Origin: Acinetobacter towneri DSM 14962 = CIP 107472
Lineage (GTDB): Bacteria > Pseudomonadota > Gammaproteobacteria > Pseudomonadales > Moraxellaceae
Length of the DNA: 64,000 nucleotides
Assembly: GCF_000368785.1 (NCBI RefSeq)
Contig: NZ_KB849695.1
Span: forward strand, 103,650 to 167,649
Direction: 5' to 3'
Each line of letters begins with the position of its first letter. Positions within the stretch are counted from its first letter, which is position 1. This document shows positions 1 to 8,704 of the stretch, piece by piece. A program made the position numbers and the translations under genes. Under the pieces are notes generated by a model. That model had not been told where the DNA came from and searched no databases. It saw nothing but the letters and a program-made list of their open reading frames with translations.

Positions 1-592
1 CTGCAGGCTTGAGCGGAGCAACTGTGCGCTCCATGTCTCGTTTGTCGCGAGCCTGTATATTCGGTAAAATGTCGCTTATTTTAGCATCCAGCCCCATACC
101 CTGCAACTGTTTTACACGTCTTTGTGCACGTGACTCTGCCGAAGCAGTTAAATAAATTTTAGCCTGCGCATTTGGGAAAATACTGGTCGCCATATCGCGT
201 CCATCTGCAACCAAGCCCGGTGCTTGGGCAAAGGCATGCTGACGTGCAAGTAATGCTGTGCGCAATTCAGGTACTGCCGCAACTTTTGAGGCATATTCCC
301 CCACACGTTCGGTACGTATGGTTTGCGTGACATCTTCACCATCAAGCAACACTTGTGTGCCATCTGGCTGGGTCACAAATTGAATATTGAGCTGTGTTGC
401 AATGGCAACGCATTGACTCAGTTCAGTATCAAGTTGATCTAGCAAATTCTGCTTATGTAACGCCAAACCCAACAAACGATACAACGCACCAGAGTCGAGC
501 AAATGAAACTGATAATGTGCTGCCAATTTTGCCGCGAGTGTGCCTTTACCTGAACCGCTAGGGCCATCAATGGTTATAATTTGAACCGTCAT
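1..592 (-). CDS. cmk: Cytidylate kinase, C-terminus cut by window edge
   Basis: Phosphorylates CMP and dCMP with ATP in the cytoplasm, feeding CDP and dCDP into nucleotide synthesis. Translating the minus strand from the ATG at 592 gives a start [18 protein letters not shown], which holds the P-loop GPSGSGKGT typical of Cmk, then LLDSGALYR and [13 protein letters not shown], both family hallmarks. About 197 codons are present of a usual 225-230, so only the last 30 or so residues are missing; the visible end [13 protein letters not shown] matches the expected region. In many gammaproteobacteria rpsA follows cmk; that would lie outside this window. Confidence 0.95.
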   Translation of the reverse strand, partial: MTVQIITIDGPSGSGKGTLAAKLAAHYQFHLLDSGALYRLLGLALHKQNLLDQLDTELSQCVAIATQLNIQFVTQPDGTQVLLDGEDVTQTIRTERVGEYASKVAAVPELRTALLARQHAFAQAPGLVADGRDMATSIFPNAQAKIYLTASAESRAQRRVKQLQGMGLDAKISDILPNIQARDKRDMERTVAPLKPA

Positions 593-608
593 GCTGTTTC
601 CGAAATGA

Positions 609-1040
609 TTAAAGAGATTTTGCGAGTTTGGATAAACCAATTTTAATTGCAGTTTTCAATTGCGCAAGAATAGCTTTACTCACAAATGGAACACGCGCTT
701 GTAGCTCAATGCGATACGTGACCAAGGTTTTGTGATCCGCCACTTGCTGAAATTCAATGGTACCCAAATGATGTTTGATCAATGGATTTTTAATGATTTT
801 ATATTCAATCCGCTGATTCGGTTCAAGCACGGTAATTTGCTCTTGCAAAGGTTTAATTGGCCCAATCCCCATACGACGCACCGAACCTACACCATCTGGA
901 CGTTCAGGGTCAGCAGAGTCTTTAATGCGCACCACTTGCATTGGTGCAAATGCAATATTATAAGTTGCATGTTTAGAAAGTAATTCAAATACTTGCGCAA
1001 CTGGCGCATTAAATTCTTTTTTAATTTGAATAGCGTGCAT
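609..1040 (-). CDS. SRPBCC (START-like) family protein
   Basis: A 143-residue protein with the opening [35 protein letters not shown] cut of the SRPBCC fold: beta strand, then the helix containing PVAQVFELL, then strands with charged turns ([21 protein letters not shown]). Such proteins enclose a hydrophobic ligand cavity. No signal peptide or membrane helix is visible, so it is probably cytoplasmic. It sits between cmk and tadA on the same strand, with about 100 bases to tadA. Ligand and role cannot be told from sequence. The C-terminal basic amphipathic stretch ([21 protein letters not shown] region) is the helix that normally closes the cavity. Confidence 0.8.
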   Translation of the reverse strand: MHAIQIKKEFNAPVAQVFELLSKHATYNIAFAPMQVVRIKDSADPERPDGVGSVRRMGIGPIKPLQEQITVLEPNQRIEYKIIKNPLIKHHLGTIEFQQVADHKTLVTYRIELQARVPFVSKAILAQLKTAIKIGLSKLAKSL

Positions 1041-1141
1041 GGTTTGCCCTGATGATGAATGCTATGTTGTGTTTGATTTAGTTTAACGCAAATCAAGCCT
1101 AAAACTCTGAACTGGTTTTGATCATGGAGGTCATTTATCAA

Positions 1142-1633
1142 CTATTGCTGCTTTTGTTGTTTCTTTTGCGCACGGCGCATCTTAAAAAAATCACTCAACT
1201 GGGCTGAACATTGCTGCTCTAAACAACCTGATTGATACTCAAAAATATGATTGTAATAGCCTGACTCTAAAAGCTTTCTAGCACTGATCAATGAGCCGGC
1301 TTTGGGTTCAGTTGCTCCAAATACCACACGTTTGATTCGCGCATGAATGAGCGCACCCACACACATGGTACAAGGCTCCAGTGTGACATAAAGCGTGGCA
1401 TCTTCAGGTAAACGATAATTTTGAATATGATCACATGCTGCACGGATTGCCACAATTTCGGCATGTGCGGTTGCGTCGTGTAAGGAAATAGGCGCGTTAT
1501 AACCCGCGCCAATCACTTGATTTTGACTAACGATGACAGCCCCCACAGGAATTTCCCCCTGTGCTGCAGCCAAAGCAGCCTGCGCATAGGCAAGCTGCAT
1601 CCAGTCTTCATCACTATAGTTCTGTTCTGACAT
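1142..1633 (-). CDS. tadA: tRNA-specific adenosine deaminase TadA
   Basis: Converts the wobble adenosine 34 of tRNA-Arg(ACG) to inosine. The 163-residue protein has the zinc-dependent deaminase signature: His57-Ala-Glu59, with Glu59 the proton shuttle, and Pro87-Cys88-x-x-Cys91 (EPCTMC). The substrate-loop segment following these, ALIHARIKRVVFGATEPKAG, is typical of TadA rather than of guanine or cytosine deaminases. The tail RRAQKKQQKQQ is strongly basic, consistent with RNA binding. Length is within the normal range. It lies about 27 bases downstream of the enoyl-CoA hydratase-family gene on the same strand. Confidence 0.95.
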   Translation of the reverse strand: MSEQNYSDEDWMQLAYAQAALAAAQGEIPVGAVIVSQNQVIGAGYNAPISLHDATAHAEIVAIRAACDHIQNYRLPEDATLYVTLEPCTMCVGALIHARIKRVVFGATEPKAGSLISARKLLESGYYNHIFEYQSGCLEQQCSAQLSDFFKMRRAQKKQQKQQ

Positions 1634-1660
1634 TTAAATATGAGTAAAAATCAATACGAA

Positions 1661-2782
1661 TTAAATAATCTCGTATTGTTTCAATAACTCATTCCAGCTT
1701 TCAATGCTCGTCACAGGTGGATTGTCTGCAAAAATGGTTTTGAGCTGCACTGGCCCATTTTGCTGCCAAGCTGGTGCAAGGTCTTTATCGACCAAACGTG
1801 CGCGCACACCTTCGACAAAATCTGCGTGGCGAATTTTCCAGTCTGAAATTTGCGTTTCCAGTTCAAACACTTCATTCCAAGCGTGAACCTTCTTACCCCA
1901 TTGCCATAGTAACCACGTTAAAGCTGCTGTGGTTGGTGAACCTTTTTGCAAGTTTTCACTGGCTTGACGTAACCAATCGCTACGTGCATCGCTTAGACCA
2001 ATGATGGATTCATAATCACTTTCAAAACTCACACCACGGCACACGCTTTGAATCACATCCAAAGAATTCTGTAGCGGCCCAGGCCCTACAGGACGGTGCA
2101 TGCTGTTCAAGGTATCATCAATGGCACGGAAGTCACCTGCAGGGTAATGATTCCAGTCAATATTAATGACTTTTTCTAATACAGAAGCGCGTTGTGCATC
2201 ACAAATATGGGTTGCCCAACCAATACCATACGCACCTGCAGCAGTCATAATTGAACCCGTTAAACCTGTGAACAAGCCAATCGCACCACGGTCAGCCAAG
2301 AAACGAGTTGCCCCTACATCTGGGTATAAACCAATGTTAATTTCTGGCATAGCTAAACGTGAATACGGTGTCACCAAACGGAATGGTGCAGCCATAAATA
2401 GACCTAAGCCACCACCCATGACATAACCTTCACCCCACACTAAAACAGGCTTGGCATAGTTATGTAGCAACAAGTCCAACGCATATTCTTGCTCAAAGAA
2501 TTTATTGGCAGTTGCAACCTCATCATTAATGACAAGCTGACGTAATTTACGCACATCACCGCCTGCACAAAATGCTTTTGGTGTGGTCGAATCTAGCCAA
2601 ATTGCTTTTACGCTATCATCGGTATGAAAGTCTTCAAATACTGCCAATAATGCAGAAACAATAGATTCATCTAAAGCATGCAAAGATTTTGGGCGATTCA
2701 AACGTACAATGCGCCAACCGTTATTTGCTTCTTCGACAATTAAATCCGGATGATATTCTTTAGAAATGGGAGAATGTGTCAT
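1661..2782 (-). CDS. Enoyl-CoA hydratase/isomerase family, 3-hydroxyisobutyryl-CoA hydrolase-like
   Basis: A 373-residue crotonase-fold protein. The oxyanion-hole segments are visible: [10 protein letters not shown] near residue 70 and the [15 protein letters not shown] block near 120. The following [19 protein letters not shown], with its Glu and Asp, is the pattern of 3-hydroxyisobutyryl-CoA hydrolases (valine breakdown) rather than of short enoyl-CoA hydratases, and the length near 370 agrees. The stop overlaps nothing, but the start ATG at 2782 overlaps the ung stop by four bases (ATGA), so translation is probably coupled to ung. No other valine-degradation gene is adjacent, so the exact acyl-CoA substrate is inferred from family resemblance. 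Confidence 0.85.
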   Translation of the reverse strand: MTHSPISKEYHPDLIVEEANNGWRIVRLNRPKSLHALDESIVSALLAVFEDFHTDDSVKAIWLDSTTPKAFCAGGDVRKLRQLVINDEVATANKFFEQEYALDLLLHNYAKPVLVWGEGYVMGGGLGLFMAAPFRLVTPYSRLAMPEINIGLYPDVGATRFLADRGAIGLFTGLTGSIMTAAGAYGIGWATHICDAQRASVLEKVINIDWNHYPAGDFRAIDDTLNSMHRPVGPGPLQNSLDVIQSVCRGVSFESDYESIIGLSDARSDWLRQASENLQKGSPTTAALTWLLWQWGKKVHAWNEVFELETQISDWKIRHADFVEGVRARLVDKDLAPAWQQNGPVQLKTIFADNPPVTSIESWNELLKQYEII

Positions 2783-3492
2783 GCGTCCAGCTGCCAGTCT
2801 ATAGGCTCAATGCCATTTTGTTTAAGATAATTATTTGATTTTGAAAATACTTTACATCCAAAAAAACCACCGCGGTTTGCTGCCAATGGGGATGGATGCG
2901 CTGCCTTCAAAATCAGATGTTTATTTGGATCTATACGTTGTCCTTTACGTTGTGCATACGCGCCCCACAAAATAAACACAATATGCTCACGTTGTTGATT
3001 TAACACATCAATCACATGATCTGTAAAATCTTCCCAACCCTGCTTTTGGTGCGAGGTTGGTTGTCCTGCTTCTACCGTTAACACGCTGTTGAGCAGCAAT
3101 ACCCCTTGCTCTGCCCAATGCGTTAAATCACCGTGTCTTGGAATAGGCACACCTAAATCTGTATGTAACTCATGGAAAATATTACGCAAAGATGGTGGCA
3201 ATGCAACCCCTCTTTGTACAGAAAAACTAAGTCCATGTGCCTGATTAGGTCCATGATAAGGGTCTTGCCCAATAATCACGACTTTCACCTGATTTAAAGG
3301 CGTGGTATTTAGAGCATTAAATATCAGTGAACTTGGTGGATAAATCACCTTATTCTGTTGTTTTTCCTGCAACAAAAAATCGCGTAGCGCATCCATTTGT
3401 GGACTCAATAAAAATTCAGCTAGATTGTATTTCCAACTCTCATCTAACTGAACTTTATTTAAGCTCGCATATTGCTGCTCAGTAAAAGACAT
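2779..3492 (-). CDS. ung: Uracil-DNA glycosylase
   Basis: Removes uracil from DNA to start base-excision repair. The 237-residue protein carries the family-1 water-activating motif GQDPYHG at residues 75-81, with catalytic Asp77, the uracil-binding [10 protein letters not shown] segment near 132-141, and the DNA-intercalation loop [16 protein letters not shown] with catalytic His199. Length is normal for bacterial Ung. It is upstream of and overlaps by four bases the hydratase-family gene. A gap of about 37 bases separates it from the QueD-like gene upstream on the same strand. Confidence 0.97.
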   Translation of the reverse strand: MSFTEQQYASLNKVQLDESWKYNLAEFLLSPQMDALRDFLLQEKQQNKVIYPPSSLIFNALNTTPLNQVKVVIIGQDPYHGPNQAHGLSFSVQRGVALPPSLRNIFHELHTDLGVPIPRHGDLTHWAEQGVLLLNSVLTVEAGQPTSHQKQGWEDFTDHVIDVLNQQREHIVFILWGAYAQRKGQRIDPNKHLILKAAHPSPLAANRGGFFGCKVFSKSNNYLKQNGIEPIDWQLDA

Positions 3493-3529
3493 ACCGCTAT
3501 CAATCCTTGTTGATGTCTAATGATGTGAT

Positions 3530-4144
3530 TTAAAGTTTAACTTGTAACTCGACATTCGGGTTTTGGAATGTCATCCCCTGTTTTAATTTTTCATACATTT
3601 GTGGGTCTGACCATTCTGTCTGTACTTGCTCAGAGAAATGAATTTGATCCAGATTTAGCAATCCCATCTGCGCATTTTCAATATCTTCCAAAAAGCTTTG
3701 TGCATAGCCTGTATCAGTTTCATGTACAATCACAGAATAGACCTCTACATCACCTTCCCCATTTTGCGTGATGGTCGATGCCAAAACTTGCTGTGCCAAA
3801 TAAAAGAAAATACGTGAAAACTGCTCTGCCGATGGCGATACTGGTAAAGAAACCCAACGTGCGCTGAACGTTTTGCAGGCTTGAATATATGCAGGATCGT
3901 CCTGCTCCCAAAAACAAATGGCATGATCAAAAGCATCAAATAATTCTTTGATTACACCTTTAAGCAAACCAAAGTCATACACCATTTGTCCATGATCGAG
4001 TTTTGAAGCTTTCAGTAACAATTCTACTTTATAGCTATGACCATGAATCGAGCGCTTACAGCGGTCTGAAGTGCAATTACGCACAATATGCGCATTTTCA
4101 AACTTAAATAACTTTCGAATTAACATGGGTCTTAACGTCATCAA
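3530..4144 (-). CDS. 6-pyruvoyl-tetrahydropterin synthase / QueD-like protein, long form
   Basis: Family members such as QueD make 6-carboxy-tetrahydropterin, an early precursor of queuosine and other 7-deazapurines. The zinc ligands appear as FENAH near the N-terminus and SIHGHSYKV, with a Cys five residues before the HGH; a later ED and HETDTGYAQSF region matches the acidic and His catalytic part. At 204 residues it is much longer than the approximately 120-residue E. coli QueD, with an added middle section (residues about 65-140). The start is uncertain: Met1 and Met7 (4126) both lack a clear ribosome binding site, and homology begins at Met7. queG, a later queuosine enzyme, is also in this window at 54959. 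Confidence 0.8.
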   Translation of the reverse strand: MMTLRPMLIRKLFKFENAHIVRNCTSDRCKRSIHGHSYKVELLLKASKLDHGQMVYDFGLLKGVIKELFDAFDHAICFWEQDDPAYIQACKTFSARWVSLPVSPSAEQFSRIFFYLAQQVLASTITQNGEGDVEVYSVIVHETDTGYAQSFLEDIENAQMGLLNLDQIHFSEQVQTEWSDPQMYEKLKQGMTFQNPNVELQVKL

Positions 4145-4301
4145 AATATTTGGGGGATATTCTTTTTAAGTATAATGCAAAACGTGAACAATAAGCCAAT
4201 TTTAGCCCACAGATTGCCAGACAAAAATCGTAATGATCAGTTTCAGCACAGACATGCAATGCATTTACATCTAAATAGCAGCACAAGGTTAATGATGATA
4301 C

Positions 4302-5291
4302 TTAAAATGGCGTCAGACTTCGCCCACTAACATTGACAGATTTTTCACTACGCACCAAATCACTGCTAAATTGACGTTTGCGCTCGCCCAATACCACTTC
4401 AATTTTGGCTTTAAAATAATGGGATTGTACACCCAATAAACCTGTAAATTCATTGCGTATCGCGCTATCGACAGCTTGAAAGCCATCTAACTCCCACAAA
4501 GCATTTACATTGCTAAAGTGCTCTAAATTGGCATTACGACGATCAAGTAGATTTTGCACAGCAACCACATCCAATTTTTCATCAAAGCTCGCCAAAACTA
4601 AAGCAGGTGCTGTATTAATATTGATAGTGGTATCTCGTTTTGGCAAGGCACTCACATAAGGTGCAATTTGCTGATACTTCGCACCTTCAAAACCACGGAC
4701 TTGTTTTAATTCTTCCGCACTATGAAACAAGCTATTGGGCGGTAAATAAGGAATTGGCAAACCTTGGTAATAACTCGACTCTGCACCCATAGCACCACTC
4801 GGTTCATCATCTGCATCTTGCCAATCAATCACAGCTTCACTTAATTGCGCAGGTAGCCCAACACGCTGCAACAGCTTTTCAAAATATTTTTTTGCTTTTT
4901 CGTTCACTTGATCTTCGGTTGTCAGCAAACTATTTAAATTAAATTTCCCCGACTCATCTTGCAATACGCCCGATACATAACCATCTTCGACTGGAAATGG
5001 CGGCATCGGTTTTGCCCAGTTCTCTTGTAAATGATCAACTTGACCAGCATTTTCAGCATCATCTTGCAGTAATTCTGCAAAAAATACTTCAGCACTTTTG
5101 GCATATAACAATGCCTGATTTTGACGCATCAAATAGGCGGTATTTTCACTGGTGTACATTTGCCGCTTGGCAATGGTCGCTGCCAAAATCGTAGCTAAGG
5201 CAACCAACATCAAAATCGTAATCAAGGCGATGCCTTGTTGTGATTTGATGATGCTACCTAAGCGCTGAGTCGATTTTGAATACATTGCCAC
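4302..5291 (-). CDS. gspK: Type II secretion minor pseudopilin GspK
   Basis: Tip subunit of the type II secretion pseudopilus, working with GspI and GspJ in the periplasm. The N-terminus has a basic leader, a prepilin peptidase site SQQG followed by IALITILMLVALATI, and no Glu at position +5, which is the known peculiarity of GspK. The 329-residue length and the large periplasmic domain with a pair of helix-hairpin-helix-like stretches (SLLTTEDQ, NINTAPALVLAS) fit GspK. It follows gspJ by seven bases and is last in the gspH-I-J-K run. Other gsp genes are not in this window, consistent with the scattered T2SS genes of Acinetobacter. Confidence 0.93.
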   Translation of the reverse strand: MAMYSKSTQRLGSIIKSQQGIALITILMLVALATILAATIAKRQMYTSENTAYLMRQNQALLYAKSAEVFFAELLQDDAENAGQVDHLQENWAKPMPPFPVEDGYVSGVLQDESGKFNLNSLLTTEDQVNEKAKKYFEKLLQRVGLPAQLSEAVIDWQDADDEPSGAMGAESSYYQGLPIPYLPPNSLFHSAEELKQVRGFEGAKYQQIAPYVSALPKRDTTININTAPALVLASFDEKLDVVAVQNLLDRRNANLEHFSNVNALWELDGFQAVDSAIRNEFTGLLGVQSHYFKAKIEVVLGERKRQFSSDLVRSEKSVNVSGRSLTPF

Positions 5292-5298
5292 TGTGCCT

Positions 5299-5922
5299 TT
5301 AATTGTCTTTCTTCTTTAAAAAATCAGTCTGCAATAAGCTAAATATCCATTCATATTGCACGTCACGCACGGTTAAATTTATTTTTATTCCTTTCGGAAG
5401 CAGTCTTAATTGTTCAGTTTGTTGCGAATCGACACTACTTTCAGGCCAACTACTTAATTCATTTGGATTCAATACCATAATCTCAAAGGCTTCGACTTCA
5501 TCCAACATCACGCTCGACTCAGGCTGATCATTGCCCGTTTGATGCAAATTACGATATTTTAAACGATACAATTTTTTTTCATCGGCACGATATTGATATT
5601 CTACGCGCTCATGGGGTGAAATACCCTGCTGCAAGGGATCGGTCACACCAGTTTTACTGAAATTAAAACGTCCATTTTGTAAAACCAAAGCAGGTTGTTG
5701 CTGCCCTTTGACATTGGCCGTTAATGGAACAGCCTGCATCGTGTCACGTAATATTTGTTGATAGCTTTCTTGCAACTGTTCTAGATTGGCTTCATGCATC
5801 GCATTGCGATCTTTGACTTTGGCGAGATAATCAAATACTTTCCAACCCAAAGCAGACAGCACTGCAAAAATTGCAATAGCGACTAGCAACTCAACTAAAG
5901 TGAAGCCTTTCTTTGTACTCAT
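5299..5922 (-). CDS. gspJ: Type II secretion minor pseudopilin GspJ
   Basis: Pseudopilus subunit in the inner membrane and periplasm. The N-terminus MSTKKGFTLVELLVAIAIF has the prepilin cleavage Gly6, N-methylated Phe and conserved Glu at +5, followed by a hydrophobic helix. The 207-residue length and the C-terminal GIKINLTVRDVQYEWIF part match GspJ. Its ATG overlaps the stop of gspI by four bases, which indicates coupled translation. Confidence 0.93.
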   Translation of the reverse strand: MSTKKGFTLVELLVAIAIFAVLSALGWKVFDYLAKVKDRNAMHEANLEQLQESYQQILRDTMQAVPLTANVKGQQQPALVLQNGRFNFSKTGVTDPLQQGISPHERVEYQYRADEKKLYRLKYRNLHQTGNDQPESSVMLDEVEAFEIMVLNPNELSSWPESSVDSQQTEQLRLLPKGIKINLTVRDVQYEWIFSLLQTDFLKKKDN

Positions 5923-6299
5923 GATTGCTGCTCACGGGCATTAAAAAACACTAAAGAAGTCACTCCTGCTTCAACTTGTCCTGTGTCTTGATTATATAAA
6001 CTGATTTGAAGATCGACACGTTGCACATTCGGACTAATGGTTGGCTGTGTGGACTTGTCAATTTGCCATGTTTCGCCCTGTTGTGTCACTTGCTTTGACT
6101 CTGTTCCACTTAACCATTGCCGATTCATTTCCATCAATGCCACTTCATTCAAAGCCACAAATTGTGCTTTGGTTCTTAAAATTGCATTGGCGGTGGATTG
6201 GGTATATTGCATCGCCACTTTGGTCATTGCCATAGCTGCTGTTGCAAAAATTGCCAAAGCCACCATAACTTCAAGTAGTGTAAATCCTTTAGCTTTCAT
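5919..6299 (-). CDS. gspI: Type II secretion minor pseudopilin GspI
   Basis: The pseudopilin that nucleates the GspI-J-K tip complex. The 126-residue product begins MKAKGFTLLEVMVALAIFA, giving a short basic leader, cleavage after Gly5, and Glu at +5. The body ALNEVALMEMNRQW is typical of GspI. It overlaps gspH by eleven bases and gspJ by four bases. Confidence 0.93.
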   Translation of the reverse strand: MKAKGFTLLEVMVALAIFATAAMAMTKVAMQYTQSTANAILRTKAQFVALNEVALMEMNRQWLSGTESKQVTQQGETWQIDKSTQPTISPNVQRVDLQISLYNQDTGQVEAGVTSLVFFNAREQQS

Positions 6300-6840
6300 G
6301 GATTTTTCCTAAATGATCGACCTCTATTTCCGCACCTACAGGACGCTGTTCTAAATAGAACTGAATACGCACAGGTTTGGCTTCACCATTGCCCAGCCAA
6401 ATCAGTGCGGGTGCATTACCTTGCAGCAACTCACTATTGTTAGCATTCGGATAGCTTTGTTCTAAAGATAAAATTTGGATAGAAACTTGTTCAGGCAACG
6501 TTCTGCTTTTAAATTCGCCATAGTTTTGCCATTTTTGATTATTTTGCAGGCTTAATTGTTGTTCTGTGGCATAAGGCTGATATTCCAACACATCATAACG
6601 CGCAGCTGAAACATCGGTTGCTTGATGCAAATTGAGTGCAAAAATACGCGCTTGATCATTGGCTTCACGATTCAGTTTACGCAAATCCAATAAAAACACT
6701 TCCCGCGCCTGCATGGCTTTACGCTGATCAACACCACCGATATTCATTAAAACCAGCGATGCCATAATCGCCATAATGACTATCACCACCATCAATTCAA
6801 TGAGCGTAAAACCGCGAACCGAAGATAGTGGTGTGTTCAT
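6289..6840 (-). CDS. gspH: Type II secretion minor pseudopilin GspH
   Basis: Minor pseudopilin linking the tip complex to the GspG shaft. The leader ends in SSVRG and is followed by FTLIELMVVIVIMAIMASL, with Glu at +5, at residues 11-29. The 183-residue length is normal. It is the first gsp gene of the run and begins six bases after the TetR-family regulator stop, so the regulator and the pseudopilin genes may share a transcript. Confidence 0.92.
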   Translation of the reverse strand: MNTPLSSVRGFTLIELMVVIVIMAIMASLVLMNIGGVDQRKAMQAREVFLLDLRKLNREANDQARIFALNLHQATDVSAARYDVLEYQPYATEQQLSLQNNQKWQNYGEFKSRTLPEQVSIQILSLEQSYPNANNSELLQGNAPALIWLGNGEAKPVRIQFYLEQRPVGAEIEVDHLGKIHES

Positions 6841-6846
6841 AGCGTA

Positions 6847-7461
6847 TTAATTCAATTGCTCGAAAGATTGTGCTTGTTTGGGCATCGCCAACGCTTGATC
6901 GATATAGGCCACACGTAAAGTATCCCGGGAACCTAAATAACGCTGATAGAAACTTGAGTTTAAAATGGCTGCCGCACCATGCGTAAGTGCCCAAATTGAA
7001 GCCAGATAATCACGCACTTCCATGTGACTATTAATAGATTCCAAATATTGTTCAGTCATACGGATAATGATGCGTAATCGGCTTTTACGAACCTGATATA
7101 GTTCACTAAACAACAAGCCAATGCCAACACCCGTTGTAGAAAGGCGTTCTTCAATTTGATGAAAAAGCACAGTACGTTCAGGATGATGTAAGTGATGCAG
7201 CATAAAAAATGCTAGATGTTCAGGAAACTGTTTTTCCGCATCTTTAATCATTTCTAGCAACATGCGCTCATTACGAATAATAAGCAACATATATAGTTCA
7301 TCTTTACTTTGAAAGTGTTTATATAGAGTACCTTTGGCCAAATCCAGTTCTGCTGCCAAAGCATCAAGGGTCATTCCTGCTTCACCATTTTCCAAAAGCA
7401 ACTGCTCTGCCACTTGGAAAATTAACGTTTCTCTTGCTCGAAACTGAGCCTGACGATCCAT
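6847..7461 (-). CDS. TetR/AcrR family transcriptional regulator
   Basis: The N-terminal DNA-binding domain is clear: LIFQVAEQLLLENG, then MTLDALAAELDLAKGTLYKHF, then SKDELYMLL, which is the TetR helix-turn-helix with its fourth helix. The C-terminal ligand and dimer domain is not recognisable. The longest reading frame starts at a TTG (7494), but the ATG at 7461 (MDRQAQFRARETL) has a GGGTGAAG stretch before it and is preferred, giving 204 residues. It lies six bases upstream of gspH. Its targets are unknown; control of its own operon including gspHIJK is a plausible inference only. Confidence 0.88.
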   Translation of the reverse strand: MDRQAQFRARETLIFQVAEQLLLENGEAGMTLDALAAELDLAKGTLYKHFQSKDELYMLLIIRNERMLLEMIKDAEKQFPEHLAFFMLHHLHHPERTVLFHQIEERLSTTGVGIGLLFSELYQVRKSRLRIIIRMTEQYLESINSHMEVRDYLASIWALTHGAAAILNSSFYQRYLGSRDTLRVAYIDQALAMPKQAQSFEQLN

Positions 7462-7554
7462 CTTCACCCGATAAACTCTCTTTTCACTATTCAATCAATG
7501 GAAATTTTTAATATCACCAGAACATTAAATTTTTGCATCATTCCACTATGCAAA

Positions 7555-8328
7555 TTAATGTCCTTTGAGCAGGTTTTCAAAGTTTTGTGTTGTTATGAAA
7601 GCCATTTCCTCTAAGGACTTATCATATACATCACTTAGGGCTTTGGCTACATACGGAACGTATTTTGGCTCATTTGTCTTACCGCGATATGGCACAGGTG
7701 CCAAATATGGACTATCAGTTTCAATTAAGACACGGTCTAAAGGTACTTGCTTAGCCACATCACGTAAATCTTGCGCATTTTTAAAGGAAACAATGCCTGA
7801 AAACGACACATAATAACCACAATCTAACACCGCTTTGGCGGTTGCCCAGTCTTCAGTAAAGCAATGTAATACACCATGTGTCGACTTTTCAGCACGGATA
7901 ATATCTACTGTATCTTGCTTGGCAGCACGGGTATGTACCACCACAGGTTTTTTTACAGCTTGTGACGCATGAATATGCCGCGCAAAGCAGGCTTTTTGCT
8001 CTGCGACAAAATCGGTACTGTGAAAATAGTCCAAACCTGTTTCGCCCAAAGCCCAGACTTTGTCTGCTTGTGCTAAAGCAATCAGTTGCTCGGTGGTGGC
8101 ACGCGCCATATTTTCTGCATTTTCACAAGGATGCACACCCACGCTATAACCGACATCGGCATGGCGTGCTGCAATTTTTGACAATGCAATATGATCGTCT
8201 AAATCGACAGAGATACCCATAATTTTAGACACACCCGCTAGGCGTGCCTGTGCAATTGCTGCATCTAAGTCACCATCATAAGGGCTTAAATCCAACATCG
8301 TTAAATGACAATGTGTATCTACAAACAC
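7555..8328 (-). CDS. TatD family metal-dependent hydrolase/DNase
   Basis: A 257-residue TIM-barrel amidohydrolase. The metal ligands are seen as VDTHCHL near the start (His-x-His), GETGLDYFHS with the bridging Glu, VVHTRAA, LHCFTED, and IETDSPYLAP with the terminal Asp; SPYL and the closing PKYVPYVAKAL are TatD hallmarks. Related proteins (TatD, YcfH, YjjV) are 3'-5' exonucleases or act on D-aminoacylated substrates. It sits downstream of holB and a PilZ gene, an arrangement (holB-pilZ-ycfH-like) known across gammaproteobacteria. Confidence 0.93.
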   Translation of the reverse strand: MFVDTHCHLTMLDLSPYDGDLDAAIAQARLAGVSKIMGISVDLDDHIALSKIAARHADVGYSVGVHPCENAENMARATTEQLIALAQADKVWALGETGLDYFHSTDFVAEQKACFARHIHASQAVKKPVVVHTRAAKQDTVDIIRAEKSTHGVLHCFTEDWATAKAVLDCGYYVSFSGIVSFKNAQDLRDVAKQVPLDRVLIETDSPYLAPVPYRGKTNEPKYVPYVAKALSDVYDKSLEEMAFITTQNFENLLKGH

Positions 8329-8352
8329 GATTTTTTCCTAAAAGCAAACAAC

Positions 8353-8697
8353 CTACATAGTGTAACTGTTACGGTTGTCAGACTTAAGCCCCGCAAGGAT
8401 TCTTTCGGCTTCAGATTTGTAATAAACGCCTTTTTCACCGCTCAGTTGAATGCCAAAGCCCTGCAATTTGATGCCGTTTTGCTTTTGCGAAATCCAGATG
8501 ACTTTTCCTGTAAGTGGAATTTTTTGTGATTGTTCAGGCAAAGTTGCAAGCACGAAGATTTCTTCACCCATTTTTACAGGTTGTTTTGAGGGTACAAATA
8601 AGCCACCGCCCACAACGTATGGCATATAACTTAAATATAGCGTTTCGACATCAGGAATATTGGCCTGAATAATACCGCCCATACGTGGTTGCATCAT
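8353..8697 (-). CDS. PilZ domain protein
   Basis: A 114-residue single-domain protein. The pattern GGLFVPSKQPVKMGEEIFVLATLP and later GKVIWISQKQNGIKLQGFGIQL is that of the PilZ beta barrel as in Pseudomonas PilZ, the type IV pilus assembly factor. The N-terminal RxxxR motif and the D/NxSxxG motif needed for cyclic-di-GMP binding are not recognisable here, which fits true PilZ proteins that do not bind the nucleotide. It lies seven bases downstream of holB, as in Pseudomonas and Xanthomonas. Confidence 0.85.
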   Translation of the reverse strand: MMQPRMGGIIQANIPDVETLYLSYMPYVVGGGLFVPSKQPVKMGEEIFVLATLPEQSQKIPLTGKVIWISQKQNGIKLQGFGIQLSGEKGVYYKSEAERILAGLKSDNRNSYTM

Positions 8698-8704
8698 GTT
8701 CCCC

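Noticed and set aside
148..363. 71-residue minus-strand frame within cmk
   Set aside because: It lies wholly within the cmk gene in another frame and has no family resemblance.
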